Below are positions 28,425 through 37,518 of a stretch of DNA of 64,000 nt, piece by piece. This DNA is from Sphingobium sp. TCM1 (lineage in GTDB: Bacteria; Pseudomonadota; Alphaproteobacteria; Sphingomonadales; Sphingomonadaceae): NCBI RefSeq assembly GCF_001650725.1, contig NZ_LXVX01000002.1, positions 248,001 to 312,000 on the forward strand, given 5' to 3'. A program made the position numbers and the translations under genes. Under the pieces are notes generated by a model that worked only from the letters and a program-made list of their open reading frames with translations, was not told the DNA's origin and searched no databases. How positions within the stretch are numbered: the stretch's first letter is position 1; every line of letters starts with the position of its first letter.

Positions 28425-28459
28425 ATGCCCCAGGGGATTCCCCCCCCTGGGGCATTTTT
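28425..28459 (+). terminator. Terminator after the RcnB-family gene
   Basis: ATGCCCCAGGGG and CCCCTGGGGCAT form a perfect 12-bp stem with a 7-base loop, and TTTTT follows. It is a strong rho-independent terminator. Confidence 0.9.
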
Positions 28460-28539
28460 ATGATCAAGGTTAAAAACCGGATCTTAAATGATGGAAGGCC
28501 ATAGGGACGATGCCGGGGGGCACGCATTCGGGAACCTTC

Positions 28540-28959
28540 ATGTCTTTTTACCAGATCATGTATATCAGCAGTGCCAGCGGCACAGTGACCCCTTCTCAAT
28601 GTGCGACCATCGCCAGACTGGCGGCCGCTAGCAACCGTTCGGTCGATGTCACGGGACTGTTGCTGTTCAACGGCAAGCGCTTTCTTCAGGTCCTGGAAGG
28701 ACCGAAGGCCGCAGTCGAGCGCATCTATGATCGCATCAGGCAAGACGATCGCCACTGCGCCATGGTCAAGCTGCGTGAAATGACCATCGAGGCCCGGGAA
28801 TTCGGTGAATGGGGAATGGCCTATGACGACTCGGCCAATCCCACCGCGAGCCTGAAGGACAAGGTCGTCGCGCTTCTCGACAGAGCCGGTCCCTCAACCC
28901 GCGCGGATTTCATCGGTTCAGCCGGAATGTATCGGGATCAGACCCAGCCTGTCATATAA
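28540..28959 (+). CDS. BLUF-domain blue-light receptor
   Basis: This 139-residue protein (ATG at 28540) is a short BLUF protein that binds FAD and senses blue light. The flavin-contacting residues are visible: tyrosine in I-M-Y-I-S-S-A-S, asparagine in A-A-S-N-R-S-V-D-V-T-G-L-L-L-F, and glutamine in R-F-L-Q-V-L-E-G. After the domain (about residues 1-95) there are only two more helices and no output enzyme, so it must signal through a partner. Its last 22 bases overlap the end of the convergent GntP gene. An ATG at 28510 would add 10 residues. Confidence 0.92.
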   Translation: MSFYQIMYISSASGTVTPSQCATIARLAAASNRSVDVTGLLLFNGKRFLQVLEGPKAAVERIYDRIRQDDRHCAMVKLREMTIEAREFGEWGMAYDDSANPTASLKDKVVALLDRAGPSTRADFIGSAGMYRDQTQPVI

Positions 28960-30338
28960 AAGACGGCGATCACTATGAATACGGTCAGCGTCTTGATGAT
29001 CGTCAGGGCGAAGATGTCCTTATAGGCTTGTCGATGAGTGAGGCCCGTCACCGCCAGCAGCGTGATGACGGCGCCATTATGCGGCAGGCTGTCCATCCCG
29101 CCCGACGCCATTGACGCAACGCGGTGCAGCACCTCGCGCGGGATGCCCGCAGCATCGCCCGCCGCCACGAACTGTTCCGCCATCGCGGCAAGCGCGATCG
29201 ACAACCCGCCCGACGCCGATCCGGTGATGCCGGCCAGCGAGGTGACAGTGATCGCTTCATTAAGCAGGGGGTTAGGGATCGCGCGCAGCGCTTCCTTGAC
29301 GAGGAGGAAGCCTGGCAGCGCCGCGATTACTGCGCCGAACCCATATTCCACTGCCGTGTTCATCCCCGCCAGCAGCGCCCCGCCAACCGCCGCCTTCGAC
29401 CCTTCGGCAAAGCGCCTGGACACCGTCCGGAACGCAAAGAGCAGAATCGTGCCGATCCCCAGCAGCAGCGCCCCCTCGACCGCCCAGAGCGCAGAGACCT
29501 GCGCCAGCTTGACCGCCACCGGTTCGACCATGCCCGGCAGCGACAGCGTAACCTCCTCCCACGTCAGCCAGCGCGGGATGGCCAGCGTCAGCAGAAGATT
29601 GCCCACGCCAACGACGATCAGCGGCAGCAGCGCGACCAGCGGATGGACGGGCGCGCCGTCGTTCACCGTCTCCGGTTCGTTGACCAGCGTTTCGGGCGCG
29701 CCATAGCCCTCGCCCGTCGCCATCAGGCTGCGTCGCCGCCACGCCAGATAGGTCAGCCCAGCCGCCATGATGCAAGCCGAACCGATCAGGCCCAGTACCG
29801 GCGCCGCCCAGGCGGTGGTGCCGAAGAAGCTGGTCGGAATGATATTCTGGATCTGCGGCGTGCCCGGCAGCGCGTCCATGGTGAAGGTCAGCGCACCAAG
29901 GCCTATGGTCGCCGGCACCAGTCGCTTGGGGATGTCGGCGCGGCGGAACATCTCGGCCGCGAAGGGATAGACGGCGAACACGGCGACGAAGACCGACACG
30001 CCGCCGTAGGTCAACAGCGCGGTCACGATCATGATCGCCGGGATTGCCCGGCTGGCGCCGATGAAGCCGATCACCGCGATCACGATCGCGCGGGAAAAGC
30101 CGGAAATCTCCACCAGCTTGCCGAACAGCGCGCCCAGCAGGAATACCGGGAAATAGAGCTTCAGGAAACTCGCGACCCTTTCCATGAACAGGCCGGAAAA
30201 GGCGGCGGGCACGGCGGTCGGGTCGGTCAGGAACACCGCCAGCATGGCGAGCAGCGGCGCCATGACGATGACGCTCATGCCGCGATAGGCGGCGATCATC
30301 AGCAATATCAGCGACAGGGCGGCGATCGCTACGGCCAT
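28938..30338 (-). CDS. GntP-family gluconate/organic acid permease
   Basis: A 466-residue inner-membrane protein with about 12-14 helices and the GntP-family signatures G-A-L-F-G-K-L-V-E-I-S-G near residue 70 and T-M-D-A-L-P-G-T-P-Q-I-Q-N near residue 155. The family moves gluconate, related sugar acids, or other organic acids such as 3-hydroxybutyrate with protons. No gluconate kinase or catabolic gene adjoins, so the substrate is open. The ATG is preceded by AGGAGAGTTC. Its 3' end overlaps the BLUF gene tail to tail. Confidence 0.9.
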   Translation of the reverse strand: MAVAIAALSLILLMIAAYRGMSVIVMAPLLAMLAVFLTDPTAVPAAFSGLFMERVASFLKLYFPVFLLGALFGKLVEISGFSRAIVIAVIGFIGASRAIPAIMIVTALLTYGGVSVFVAVFAVYPFAAEMFRRADIPKRLVPATIGLGALTFTMDALPGTPQIQNIIPTSFFGTTAWAAPVLGLIGSACIMAAGLTYLAWRRRSLMATGEGYGAPETLVNEPETVNDGAPVHPLVALLPLIVVGVGNLLLTLAIPRWLTWEEVTLSLPGMVEPVAVKLAQVSALWAVEGALLLGIGTILLFAFRTVSRRFAEGSKAAVGGALLAGMNTAVEYGFGAVIAALPGFLLVKEALRAIPNPLLNEAITVTSLAGITGSASGGLSIALAAMAEQFVAAGDAAGIPREVLHRVASMASGGMDSLPHNGAVITLLAVTGLTHRQAYKDIFALTIIKTLTVFIVIAVFYMTGWV

Positions 30339-30594
30339 GAACTCTCCTAGACTATTTTCTATCGCCCGATTTAAGAAGAAAAACAGGGCTGCGACAAGCA
30401 GGGGCCGCGCGGCATTATTGCCCGCCCGCGACGCACCGATGCGGCCTTGCTTTCCTCACGCTTTTCCGCCATAGGGGCGCCTTCGCATCGGCTCCGGGGT
30501 GACTCGGCGTCACCGCGAGGCATTGAGACGACAGCCGGAGGGGCGTTCCACATGGGGTGGACGTCAGCGATCGGCCAACAGATGAGGCTTACCC

Positions 30595-31017
30595 ATGGCT
30601 CTTTACGAGCATGTGTTCCTTGCGCGCCAGGATCTGGCACAGGCGCAGGTGGACGCCCTGGCGGAAACCGCCACCAAGATCGTCGAGGAAAATGAAGGCA
30701 AGGTGACCAAGGTCGAGACCTGGGGCCTGCGTTCGCTCGCGTACAAGATCGCCAAGAACCGCAAGGCTCACTATGTGATGCTGAACATCGATGCCCCGGC
30801 CGGCGTCGTTGCGGAACTGGAGCGCCAGACCCAGATCAACGAAGACATCATCCGCTACATGACCGTCAAGGTCGACGAGCTGGAAGCTGGCCCTTCGGTC
30901 ATGATGCGCAAGCAGGAGCGCGCCGAGCGTGGTCCGCGCGGCGATCGCGGTGACCGTGGCCCGCGCGAAGATCGTGGCCCGCGCCGCGAGCGCGAAGAAG
31001 CCGCTGCTGGCGAATAA
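30595..31017 (+). CDS. rpsF: 30S ribosomal protein S6 (bS6)
   Basis: S6 binds the 16S rRNA central domain as a dimer with S18. The core (about residues 1-97) has [11 protein letters not shown] and the [10 protein letters not shown] motif. The last 40 residues are an arginine/glycine/glutamate tail ([14 protein letters not shown]) giving 140 residues in all, common in alphaproteobacteria. It heads rpsF-rpsR-rplI. The 235-bp leader holds hairpins that could be an S6:S18 autoregulatory site. Confidence 0.98.
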   Translation: MALYEHVFLARQDLAQAQVDALAETATKIVEENEGKVTKVETWGLRSLAYKIAKNRKAHYVMLNIDAPAGVVAELERQTQINEDIIRYMTVKVDELEAGPSVMMRKQERAERGPRGDRGDRGPREDRGPRREREEAAAGE

Positions 31018-31030
31018 GGAGATCTGAAAC

Positions 31031-31255
31031 ATGGCACGCCCGTTTTTCCGCCGCCGCAAGAGCTGCCCCTTCGCCGCCAAGGATGCGCCGAAGATCGATT
31101 ACAAGGACGTCCGTCTGCTCCAGGGCTTCGTGTCCGAGCGCGGCAAGATCGTCCCCAGCCGCATCACGGCTGTGTCCGCCAAGAAGCAGCGTGAACTGGC
31201 CCAGGCCATCAAGCGCGCCCGTCACCTGGGCCTGCTGCCCTACATCGTGAAGTAA
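31031..31255 (+). CDS. rpsR: 30S ribosomal protein S18 (bS18)
   Basis: The 74-residue basic protein begins [14 protein letters not shown] and contains the S18 signature [28 protein letters not shown] lies 11 bases upstream. It is the middle gene of the rpsF-rpsR-rplI operon. Confidence 0.98.
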   Translation: MARPFFRRRKSCPFAAKDAPKIDYKDVRLLQGFVSERGKIVPSRITAVSAKKQRELAQAIKRARHLGLLPYIVK

Positions 31256-31268
31256 GGGAGAAAGACCC

Positions 31269-31865
31269 ATGGAAATCATTCTCCTCGAACGCATCGAGAA
31301 GCTGGGCGCCATCGGCGACGTCGTGACCGTCAAGGACGGTTACGCGCGCAACTATCTGCTGCCCAACAAGAAGGCGCTGCGCTCCAACAACGCCAACAAG
31401 AAGGTCTTCGAGGCCAACCGCGCGAAGATCGAAGCCGACAACGCCGCTCGCCGCTCGGATGCCGAAAAGGCTGCCGAAGGCGTCAACGGCAAGCAGATCG
31501 TCCTGATCCGCCAGTCGTCGAACGCCGGCCACCTTTATGGTTCGGTCGCCGTCCGTGACGTCGTCGAAGCGCTTCACGCCGAAGGCATCACCAACGTCAC
31601 CAAGGCGATGGTCGTGCTGGAACGCCCGATCAAGACCCTGGGCGTCTTCGACGTCAAGGTTGCGCTGCACCCGGAAGTCGCCGTCACCATCACGGTGAAC
31701 GTCGCCCGCTCGCCTGAGGAAGCCGAGTTGCAGGCGCAGGGCGTCGACGTGATGGCCGACCTGTTCGAAAAGGACGAGGCGGGCTTCACCGAAGACTATG
31801 ACCCCAATGCGGAACCCGGTGAAATCGCCGCCGTGACCGAAGAAGCCCCGGCCGAAGACGCCTGA
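31269..31865 (+). CDS. rplI: 50S ribosomal protein L9 (bL9)
   Basis: L9 spans the L1 side of the large subunit. The N-domain M-E-I-I-L-L-E-R-I-E-K-L-G and D-G-Y-A-R-N-Y-L-L-P and the long connecting helix are present. At 198 residues it exceeds the usual 150 because of an acidic C-terminal tail (E-A-G-F-T-E-D-Y-D-P-N-A-E...), common in sphingomonads. AGGGAGAAAG precedes the start, and a strong terminator closes the operon 24 bases after the stop. Confidence 0.98.
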   Translation: MEIILLERIEKLGAIGDVVTVKDGYARNYLLPNKKALRSNNANKKVFEANRAKIEADNAARRSDAEKAAEGVNGKQIVLIRQSSNAGHLYGSVAVRDVVEALHAEGITNVTKAMVVLERPIKTLGVFDVKVALHPEVAVTITVNVARSPEEAELQAQGVDVMADLFEKDEAGFTEDYDPNAEPGEIAAVTEEAPAEDA

Positions 31866-31889
31866 GCTTCCTGAACGGAACCGACAGGA

Positions 31890-31918
31890 AAGCCGCCCCT
31901 CTCAGGGCGGCTTTTTTG
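31890..31918 (+). terminator. Terminator of the rpsF-rpsR-rplI operon
   Basis: AAGCCGCCC and GGGCGGCTT form a 9-bp perfect stem with a 6-base loop, followed by six Ts. Confidence 0.93.
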
Positions 31919-32061
31919 TTGGGTGGCGGTTTGCGAGAAGGCGCACGTCATCTCGACAAAGAAATGCTGCATCGCAGGATCATTGCGGCGCGCGACCCGT
32001 TATCCTGTTCTGGCGCGCCGCATGGTGCGGCCCACCGGCCGATCGCCAGCAGGGGGTTTCG

Positions 32062-33129
32062 ATGAAAAATCCGTTCACTTCCGCGCTCAAGGCCGCGCGA
32101 CTGATCAGCAAGGGCCGCACCATGTCGGCCGCGCTCGTCATGCAGCGCGCGCTGATGCCACCCATCCAGCCAGCAAAACGATCAGCCCCGCGCAAGGCCG
32201 CGACGGCAAAAGCCGCAAGAGCGCCAGTGCGGCGCCCGCCTGCGCGCCCCTTGCCCGGCAGCTTTATCGACGGCGTCCTCGACAGCAAGCACGGATCGCT
32301 CCGTTACAAGCTCTACACCCCCAGAGGATCAACCCGCCGTCGCCTCCCGATCGTCGTGATGCTGCACGGCTGTTCTCAGTCGGCCGGCGATTTTGCGGCG
32401 GGAACACGGATGAACAGCCTTGCCGACGAACTGGGCGTCATCATCCTGTATCCCGAGCAATCCGCGTCGGCCAATGTTGGCCGCTGCTGGAACTGGCACA
32501 GGCCGGATAACCAGGTGCGGGGTCGCGGCGAACCAGCCATGATCGCCGGCTTGACCCGTCATGCGATCGCGCTGTGCCGGGCCGACCCGTCGCGCGTCTA
32601 CATAGCGGGGATTTCTGCGGGCGGAGTGGCGGCGGCGATCATCGGTCAGGCCTATTCCAATCTCTTCGTGGCCGTCGGAGTGCATTCGGGCTTGGCCTGC
32701 GGAGCGGTCGATAGCCTCGGCAGTGCTCTGGCCGCGATGCGGGGCCGGGCGCCATTGATCCGGGCCGCGCGTGAGGTGCGCCCCCGGCCGACCATCGTCT
32801 TCCATGGCGATTGCGACAAGGTCGTGCATCCCTCCAACGCGGACAGCTTTCGCGCACAGCTCGAAAGATCGACCCTCGGTCCCATCGTCACCCGCACGCG
32901 CCAGGGTCAATCCGCAGGCGGACGCGCTTTCACCCGGACGGAGCATCGCACTGCCCGAGGCGACGTCATGCTGGAAAGCTGGACCATCCATGGCAGCGGC
33001 CATGCCTGGTCAGGCGGCGCGCGCTCCGGTTCCTATACGGATCCGGCTGGGCCGGATGCTTCGCGGGAAATGCTACGATTTTTCCTGGCGCACAGACGCA
33101 GGCCAGCGACCGGCGACGCCAGCCGCTAA
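32062..33129 (+). CDS. PHB-depolymerase-family esterase
   Basis: The 355-residue alpha/beta hydrolase belongs to the Esterase_phb family (LpqC/feruloyl-esterase-like). The nucleophile is the serine of G-I-S-A-G-G, the oxyanion region L-H-G-C-S-Q-S is near residue 95, and the acid and histidine lie in H-G-D-C-D-K-V-V-H-P and G-S-G-H-A-W-S-G-G. There is no signal peptide; instead a 70-residue basic, proline/alanine-rich N-terminus (K-N-P-F-T-S-A-L-K-A-A-R-L) resembles intracellular members that act near PHB granules. Activity on polyhydroxybutyrate rather than aryl esters is not assured. No pha gene lies in the window. Confidence 0.88.
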   Translation: MKNPFTSALKAARLISKGRTMSAALVMQRALMPPIQPAKRSAPRKAATAKAARAPVRRPPARPLPGSFIDGVLDSKHGSLRYKLYTPRGSTRRRLPIVVMLHGCSQSAGDFAAGTRMNSLADELGVIILYPEQSASANVGRCWNWHRPDNQVRGRGEPAMIAGLTRHAIALCRADPSRVYIAGISAGGVAAAIIGQAYSNLFVAVGVHSGLACGAVDSLGSALAAMRGRAPLIRAAREVRPRPTIVFHGDCDKVVHPSNADSFRAQLERSTLGPIVTRTRQGQSAGGRAFTRTEHRTARGDVMLESWTIHGSGHAWSGGARSGSYTDPAGPDASREMLRFFLAHRRRPATGDASR

Positions 33130-33258
33130 ATATTGCCGGAATTCCTGGCGCGTCCAAGCGGGACCGCTAAATACCCGCCGCGTGCGCTTGTCGACGAATT
33201 TCGATGCGATATCGTTATGATATGCGGAACGGCCGCCCCATCCGTGCGTTCGATACTC

Positions 33259-33591
33259 ATGGAAAACCGATCCCTGATCGAACGTCTGGCGCGCCAACTC
33301 TCCGCCAACGACCCGTCCGACTGGCCAGCCAGGGTCGAGGATGCGGCCAGCATTCTCGCCCTTCTCAAGGAGCCGGACGACGCCATGCGCGAGGCGGGCG
33401 ACGTCATGGTATGGGGCGCGATGATCGACGCGGCGCTCCGCACGCGCTGGAGCGTCGCGCCATCGGTCAGCCAGGAGGAGCCGGCCATCGGATCGGATGA
33501 GGAAGGCGAGATCCGCCTGACCCCGGACGCAGTCGGTAATGACCGCGCCGAGTGGATTCATCTTCATCAAGGGCAGGAGAAACCATCATGA
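33259..33591 (+). CDS. Hypothetical acidic protein
   Basis: From the ATG at 33259 the protein has 110 residues: an N-terminal helical part (L-I-E-R-L-A-R-Q-L-S-A-N-D-P-S-D-W) and an acidic C-terminus (S-Q-E-E-P-A-I-G-S-D-E-E-G-E). An upstream extension to 33133 looks non-coding. It overlaps the next gene by ATGA, which supports a real translated pair. I recognise no family and no cofactor motif. The start signal is weak, so the exact N-terminus is uncertain. Confidence 0.6.
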   Translation: MENRSLIERLARQLSANDPSDWPARVEDAASILALLKEPDDAMREAGDVMVWGAMIDAALRTRWSVAPSVSQEEPAIGSDEEGEIRLTPDAVGNDRAEWIHLHQGQEKPS

Positions 33592-33821
33592 AGGGGCTGC
33601 TGAAACTGGCCATCGTCACGGGCCTTGGCGCGATTGCGCTCAAGGGGTGGCGCGAATGGATGGGCGACGGACGGGTGCCGGACGATCGAGGGCCGGTCGG
33701 TTCGTCCGGCGTCGTGCGCGATGCGGGACCGCAGCACGGGATAACGTCCCAGGAATGGGACAAGGTCGACGAACAGTCCGATGAGAGCTTCCCGGCCAGC
33801 GATCCGCCGGGCAATTACTGA
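33588..33821 (+). CDS. Small membrane-anchored protein with SFPASDPP tail
   Basis: This 77-residue protein has an AGGAG ribosome-binding site and starts by overlapping the previous stop. A single N-terminal hydrophobic helix (L-L-K-L-A-I-V-T-G-L-G-A-I-A-L) is followed by a polar region. It ends in D-E-Q-S-D-E-S-F-P-A-S-D-P-P-G-N-Y; the S-F-P-A-S-D-P-P motif recurs at the ends of many small alphaproteobacterial proteins and has no known function. The helix could be an anchor or a signal peptide. Confidence 0.75.
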   Translation: MKGLLKLAIVTGLGAIALKGWREWMGDGRVPDDRGPVGSSGVVRDAGPQHGITSQEWDKVDEQSDESFPASDPPGNY

Positions 33822-33924
33822 CACTGCTTCGCGCTCTTCACCCGCATTGCCCCGACGCTGTGCCCTCTCTATGAGACGGGCGCAGGGACGGCGCCGCCGC
33901 CTGCAACAGGGGGAATGAACGACT

Positions 33925-34854
33925 ATGCCTTCGGGTCTGATTGCGCTGCTCGACGACGTGGCGGGCATTGCCAAGCTGGCCGCGACATCGCTGGACGATG
34001 TCGCGGGGGCCGCTGGCAAGGCCGGGTCGAAGGCTGCCGGTGTCGTGATCGACGATGCTGCCGTGACGCCCAAATATGTCATGGGCCTGACCCCCGACCG
34101 CGAATTGCCGATCATCTGGAAGATCGCCAAGGGATCGCTGCGCAACAAGCTGGTGTTTCTACTGCCTGCGGCGCTGCTGCTGTCCGCCTTCGCTCCCTGG
34201 CTGTTACCGCCGCTGCTGATGCTGGGCGGCGCCTTCCTCTGTTTCGAGGCGGTGGAGAAACTGCTGGAAGCGATTCAGGGTGGACATGATCTGGCGGAAG
34301 AGGCGCTCGAGACCCACAGTTCGGTCGATCTGGAAAATCAGAAGGTGTCAGGCGCGATCCGCACCGACTTCATCCTGTCGGGAGAGATCATGGCGATCGC
34401 CCTCGGCACGGTCGCGACCGAACCGGTGTGGGAACAGGCGATCATTCTTGTCGTGGTTGCCCTGCTTATCACGGCCGGCGTCTATGGCGTGGTCGGCCTG
34501 ATCGTGAAGATGGACGACATCGGTCTGCACCTGACCGAACGTGACAATGCCGGATCGAAGGCGCTGGGCCGTGGCCTCGTCAAGGCGATGCCGGTCCTCA
34601 TGTCAATTCTAGGCGTGGTCGGCACGGCGGCAATGCTATGGGTCGGTGGCGGCCTCATCGTCCATGGCCTGCACGAATTCCACGTCGACGCCATTCCCGG
34701 CACGATCCACCATCTGGCCGAAGGCGCCGCGGGAGCAATTCCGGCAATCGGGGGCTTCCTGGACTGGCTGGTAAATGCCCTCGGCGGCGCGATCGTCGGG
34801 CTGATAGTGGGCGGGATCATCGTCGGCGCCCTGCACCTTTTCAAGAAACATTGA
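33925..34854 (+). CDS. DUF808 (YedI-type) inner-membrane protein
   Basis: The 309-residue protein matches the DUF808/YedI family from its first residues: M-P-S-G-L-I-A-L-L-D-D-V-A-G-I-A-K-L-A-A. Then come the typical V-T-P-K-Y-V-M-G-L-T-P-D-R-E-L-P-I-I and six or more hydrophobic segments. The family is widespread in proteobacteria without a proven function. The opening amphipathic segment may lie at the membrane surface. AGGGGGAATG precedes the start. It is separated from its neighbours by about 100 bp and 66 bp, so it may be transcribed alone. Confidence 0.92.
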   Translation: MPSGLIALLDDVAGIAKLAATSLDDVAGAAGKAGSKAAGVVIDDAAVTPKYVMGLTPDRELPIIWKIAKGSLRNKLVFLLPAALLLSAFAPWLLPPLLMLGGAFLCFEAVEKLLEAIQGGHDLAEEALETHSSVDLENQKVSGAIRTDFILSGEIMAIALGTVATEPVWEQAIILVVVALLITAGVYGVVGLIVKMDDIGLHLTERDNAGSKALGRGLVKAMPVLMSILGVVGTAAMLWVGGGLIVHGLHEFHVDAIPGTIHHLAEGAAGAIPAIGGFLDWLVNALGGAIVGLIVGGIIVGALHLFKKH

Positions 34855-34920
34855 GGCAAATAGGGCAAGGCTGGCGAGTCTGATCGCCGGCGCAGCACCA
34901 TTTCTGACGGGACCATCGAC

Positions 34921-36291
34921 GTGACCCACCCCTCCCCCTGGCGGATCGAGGCCGGCGCGCTGATCGCGCTGGCGCTGCCGATGATCGCGGGCAATATCGC
35001 CTGGTCGGCGATCGCCGCGACCGATCTGTTGCTGCTCGGTCGCCGGGGTGCGGAGAGCGTGGCGGCGGGTGCGCTCGCCATCAATCTGTTCCACGCGTTG
35101 CTGATCTTCGGCATGGGCCTCGTCACCGCCGCCTCGCCGCTGATTGCAAGCGAACGCGGACGCCGCCGCCATAGCGTGCGCGACGTGCGCCGCACGGTCC
35201 ACCAGACGTTGCGCGCTGCGGTCTTCTTCGTCCTGCCTGCCTGGGTCCTCCTGTGGGAATGCGAGACGATCCTGCTTGCCATGGGACAGCAGGCGGACCT
35301 GGCGCAGGGCGCAGGCCAGTTGATGCGCGGGCTGCAATGGGCGCTGCTCCCCTTCCTGTGCTTCACGACATTGCGCAATTTCATTGCCGCGCTGGAACGA
35401 CCGGTCTGGGGGCTGCTCATCATGCTCGCCGCCATCCCCGTCAATGTCGTTATGGGGTGGGCCTTGATCTTCGGTCATCTGGGCCTGCCCGCACTCGGGC
35501 TGTTCGGCGCGGGGCTGGCAAGCACCATCTCCTCCAGCTTCCTCTTCCTGGGGCTGCTGGCGGTCATCCTGGTAGACCGACGCTTCCGCCGCTACAGCCT
35601 GATGGGGCGCTTCTGGACTCGCGATCGCGAACGGCACCGGGAGGTCTGGGCGCTGGGCCTGCCCATCGCGATCACATTGGGATTCGAAACCACGGTGTTC
35701 AACGCCTCCGCCTTTCTCATGGGCCTCATAAGCCGCGATTCGCTCGCCGCCCATGCCGTCGCCATCCAGATTGCCGCCCTGGTCTTCATGGTGCCGATGG
35801 GCATCGGGCAGGCCGCGACGGTGCGTGTCGGCATCGCCTATGGCCGCAAGGATCGCGCTGCAATCGGGCGGGCCGGATGGCTGGCGCTGATGATCGGCAC
35901 CGGCTTCGCCTGCTGTGCCGCCGCCCTGCTGATCCTGATGCCACGCAGCCTGGTGTCGGCCTTCCTTGACCTCACCGATCCCGCCAATGCCCAGACGGTG
36001 CGCCTTGCCGTCAGCTTCCTCGCCGTCGCCGCGCTGTTCCAGTTGGTCGATGCGGCGCAGGCGGTCGGCGCTGGCGTGCTGCGCGGGGTGCAGGACACCA
36101 AGGTGCCGATGATTTTCGCCCTCCTTGGATATTGGGTGGTCGGCATCGGTGTCGGCACGCTGCTCGCCTTCCCCTTCCGCATGGAGGGCGTCGGCATCTG
36201 GCTGGGTCTGGCGAGCGGCCTAGGCGCAGTGGCACTGCTGCTCATCACCCGCTGGAGCCTGCGCGAAAGGCTCGGACTGCTGCCCGCCTGA
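34921..36291 (+). CDS. MATE-family multidrug exporter
   Basis: A 456-residue protein with twelve predicted helices in two MatE halves, matching NorM-type cation-coupled drug exporters. The start codon is GTG (weak upstream signal), giving an N-terminus of normal length. Typical segments include L-P-M-I-A-G-N-I-A-W-S-A-I near helix 1, and V-P-M-G-I-G-Q-A-A-T-V-R-V-G in the second half. Substrates (cationic drugs, dyes, or metabolites) cannot be deduced. Confidence 0.92.
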   Translation: MTHPSPWRIEAGALIALALPMIAGNIAWSAIAATDLLLLGRRGAESVAAGALAINLFHALLIFGMGLVTAASPLIASERGRRRHSVRDVRRTVHQTLRAAVFFVLPAWVLLWECETILLAMGQQADLAQGAGQLMRGLQWALLPFLCFTTLRNFIAALERPVWGLLIMLAAIPVNVVMGWALIFGHLGLPALGLFGAGLASTISSSFLFLGLLAVILVDRRFRRYSLMGRFWTRDRERHREVWALGLPIAITLGFETTVFNASAFLMGLISRDSLAAHAVAIQIAALVFMVPMGIGQAATVRVGIAYGRKDRAAIGRAGWLALMIGTGFACCAAALLILMPRSLVSAFLDLTDPANAQTVRLAVSFLAVAALFQLVDAAQAVGAGVLRGVQDTKVPMIFALLGYWVVGIGVGTLLAFPFRMEGVGIWLGLASGLGAVALLLITRWSLRERLGLLPA

Positions 36292-36382
36292 TCGTTTCGT
36301 CGCGGCGATTGCACGGCAGGAACATGGTGCAGCGCACAAAGCAATTGAAAGAATCGCAAAAATCGGTCAGGGAAAACCGATC

Positions 36383-36703
36383 ATGCAAGCCCCGACCGAG
36401 ATTTTTGAAGCGATCGCGCTCCAGAAGTGCCTGAAGGTGACCTACAACAAGATGGTGGTCACGCTCGCGCCGCACATCCTCTATACCCGTCATGACGAGA
36501 TGTACATCGACGCGGTGACCACGGATCGCGACGGCCGCCCGCCCCGCGAACTGAAGCTCGGCACCTTCAAGCTGGCGGGATTGTCCGACCTCCAGGTTCT
36601 GGATGAGACGTTCGAGGCGATGTACGGCCTCTACAATGACGGCGACGACAAATATAAGGGCGTGACCCTGTTCGCCGTAGCCCCGGAAAGCCAGGCGGCC
36701 TAA
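36383..36703 (+). CDS. Stand-alone WYL-like small protein
   Basis: The 106-residue protein resembles a lone WYL sensor domain: A-I-A-L-Q-K-C-L-K-V-T-Y-N-K near the start, the central A-P-H-I-L-Y-T-R-H-D-E-M-Y-I-D-A-V, and L-K-L-G-T-F-K-L-A-G-L-S-D-L. WYL domains normally sit behind a helix-turn-helix and bind nucleotides or oligonucleotides in regulators of DNA damage and phage defence. Here there is no DNA-binding part, and neighbours are transporters. Whether it binds a ligand is unknown. The start follows a modest AGGGAAAA. Confidence 0.75.
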   Translation: MQAPTEIFEAIALQKCLKVTYNKMVVTLAPHILYTRHDEMYIDAVTTDRDGRPPRELKLGTFKLAGLSDLQVLDETFEAMYGLYNDGDDKYKGVTLFAVAPESQAA

Positions 36704-36747
36704 TCCGCCCCGAGGACGGGGGCGCGACAAGCGCCCCGCCCTACCCC

Positions 36748-37518
36748 TCACTTCTTCAGCCGATACCCTGTCCGGAACATCCAGCCGATGATGGCGAGAC
36801 AGACCGCCAGCATCCCTGCGACGAAGATCAGGCTGAATTCGATTCCCACGTCGCCCCGGCCGAAGAAGGTCCAGCGGAAGCCCGAGATCAGATAGACGAT
36901 CGGGTTGAACAGCGTGATGGTGCGCCAGGGTTCTCCCAGCATCTGGACCGAATAGAAAGCGCCGCCCAGAAAGGTCATCGGCATGATGAGCAGAAGCGGG
37001 ATCACCTGCAACTGCTCGAAGCTCTGCGCCCATATGCCCAGGATGAAGCCGAACAGGCAGAAGCTGACCGCGATCAGCACCATGAAGGCGACCATGGCGA
37101 AGGGATGCGCCACCGGCACATCGACGAAGAGATGGGCGGTCAGGAATATGATGCTCCCCACGATCAGCGACTTGGTCGCCGCCGCGCCGACATAGGCGAT
37201 GATCGTCTCGGTCGCCGATACGGGCGCGGAGAGCAGTTCATAGATGGTGCCGGTGAATTTGGGCATGTAGATGCCGAAACTGGCGTTGAAGATGCTTTCG
37301 GTGAACATCGACATCATGATGAGGCCGGGCACGATGAAGGCGGCATAGGGAATGCCGTCCACCTCCGTCATGCGCGACCCGATCGCGCCGCCGAACACGA
37401 CGAAATAGAGCGAGGTGGTGATGACCGGCACGAGCAGTCCCGTCAGCAGCGTGCGGCGGAAGCGGTGCAGTTCGAAACGATAGATGGCTGCGATGGCGCG
37501 CAGATTCTGGAGGCTCAT
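36748..37518 (-). CDS. yadH: ABC-2 type exporter permease (YadH-type)
   Basis: The 256-residue ABC-2 permease has six predicted helices and the E. coli YadH-like L-L-S-A-P-V-S near residue 85. Its start overlaps the stop of the ATPase gene by 4 bases, so the two form one exporter. The substrate is unknown for this family; drug, lipid or polysaccharide export has been suggested. A putative PmtA-like lipid methyltransferase lies just upstream. Confidence 0.9.
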   Translation of the reverse strand: MSLQNLRAIAAIYRFELHRFRRTLLTGLLVPVITTSLYFVVFGGAIGSRMTEVDGIPYAAFIVPGLIMMSMFTESIFNASFGIYMPKFTGTIYELLSAPVSATETIIAYVGAAATKSLIVGSIIFLTAHLFVDVPVAHPFAMVAFMVLIAVSFCLFGFILGIWAQSFEQLQVIPLLLIMPMTFLGGAFYSVQMLGEPWRTITLFNPIVYLISGFRWTFFGRGDVGIEFSLIFVAGMLAVCLAIIGWMFRTGYRLKK

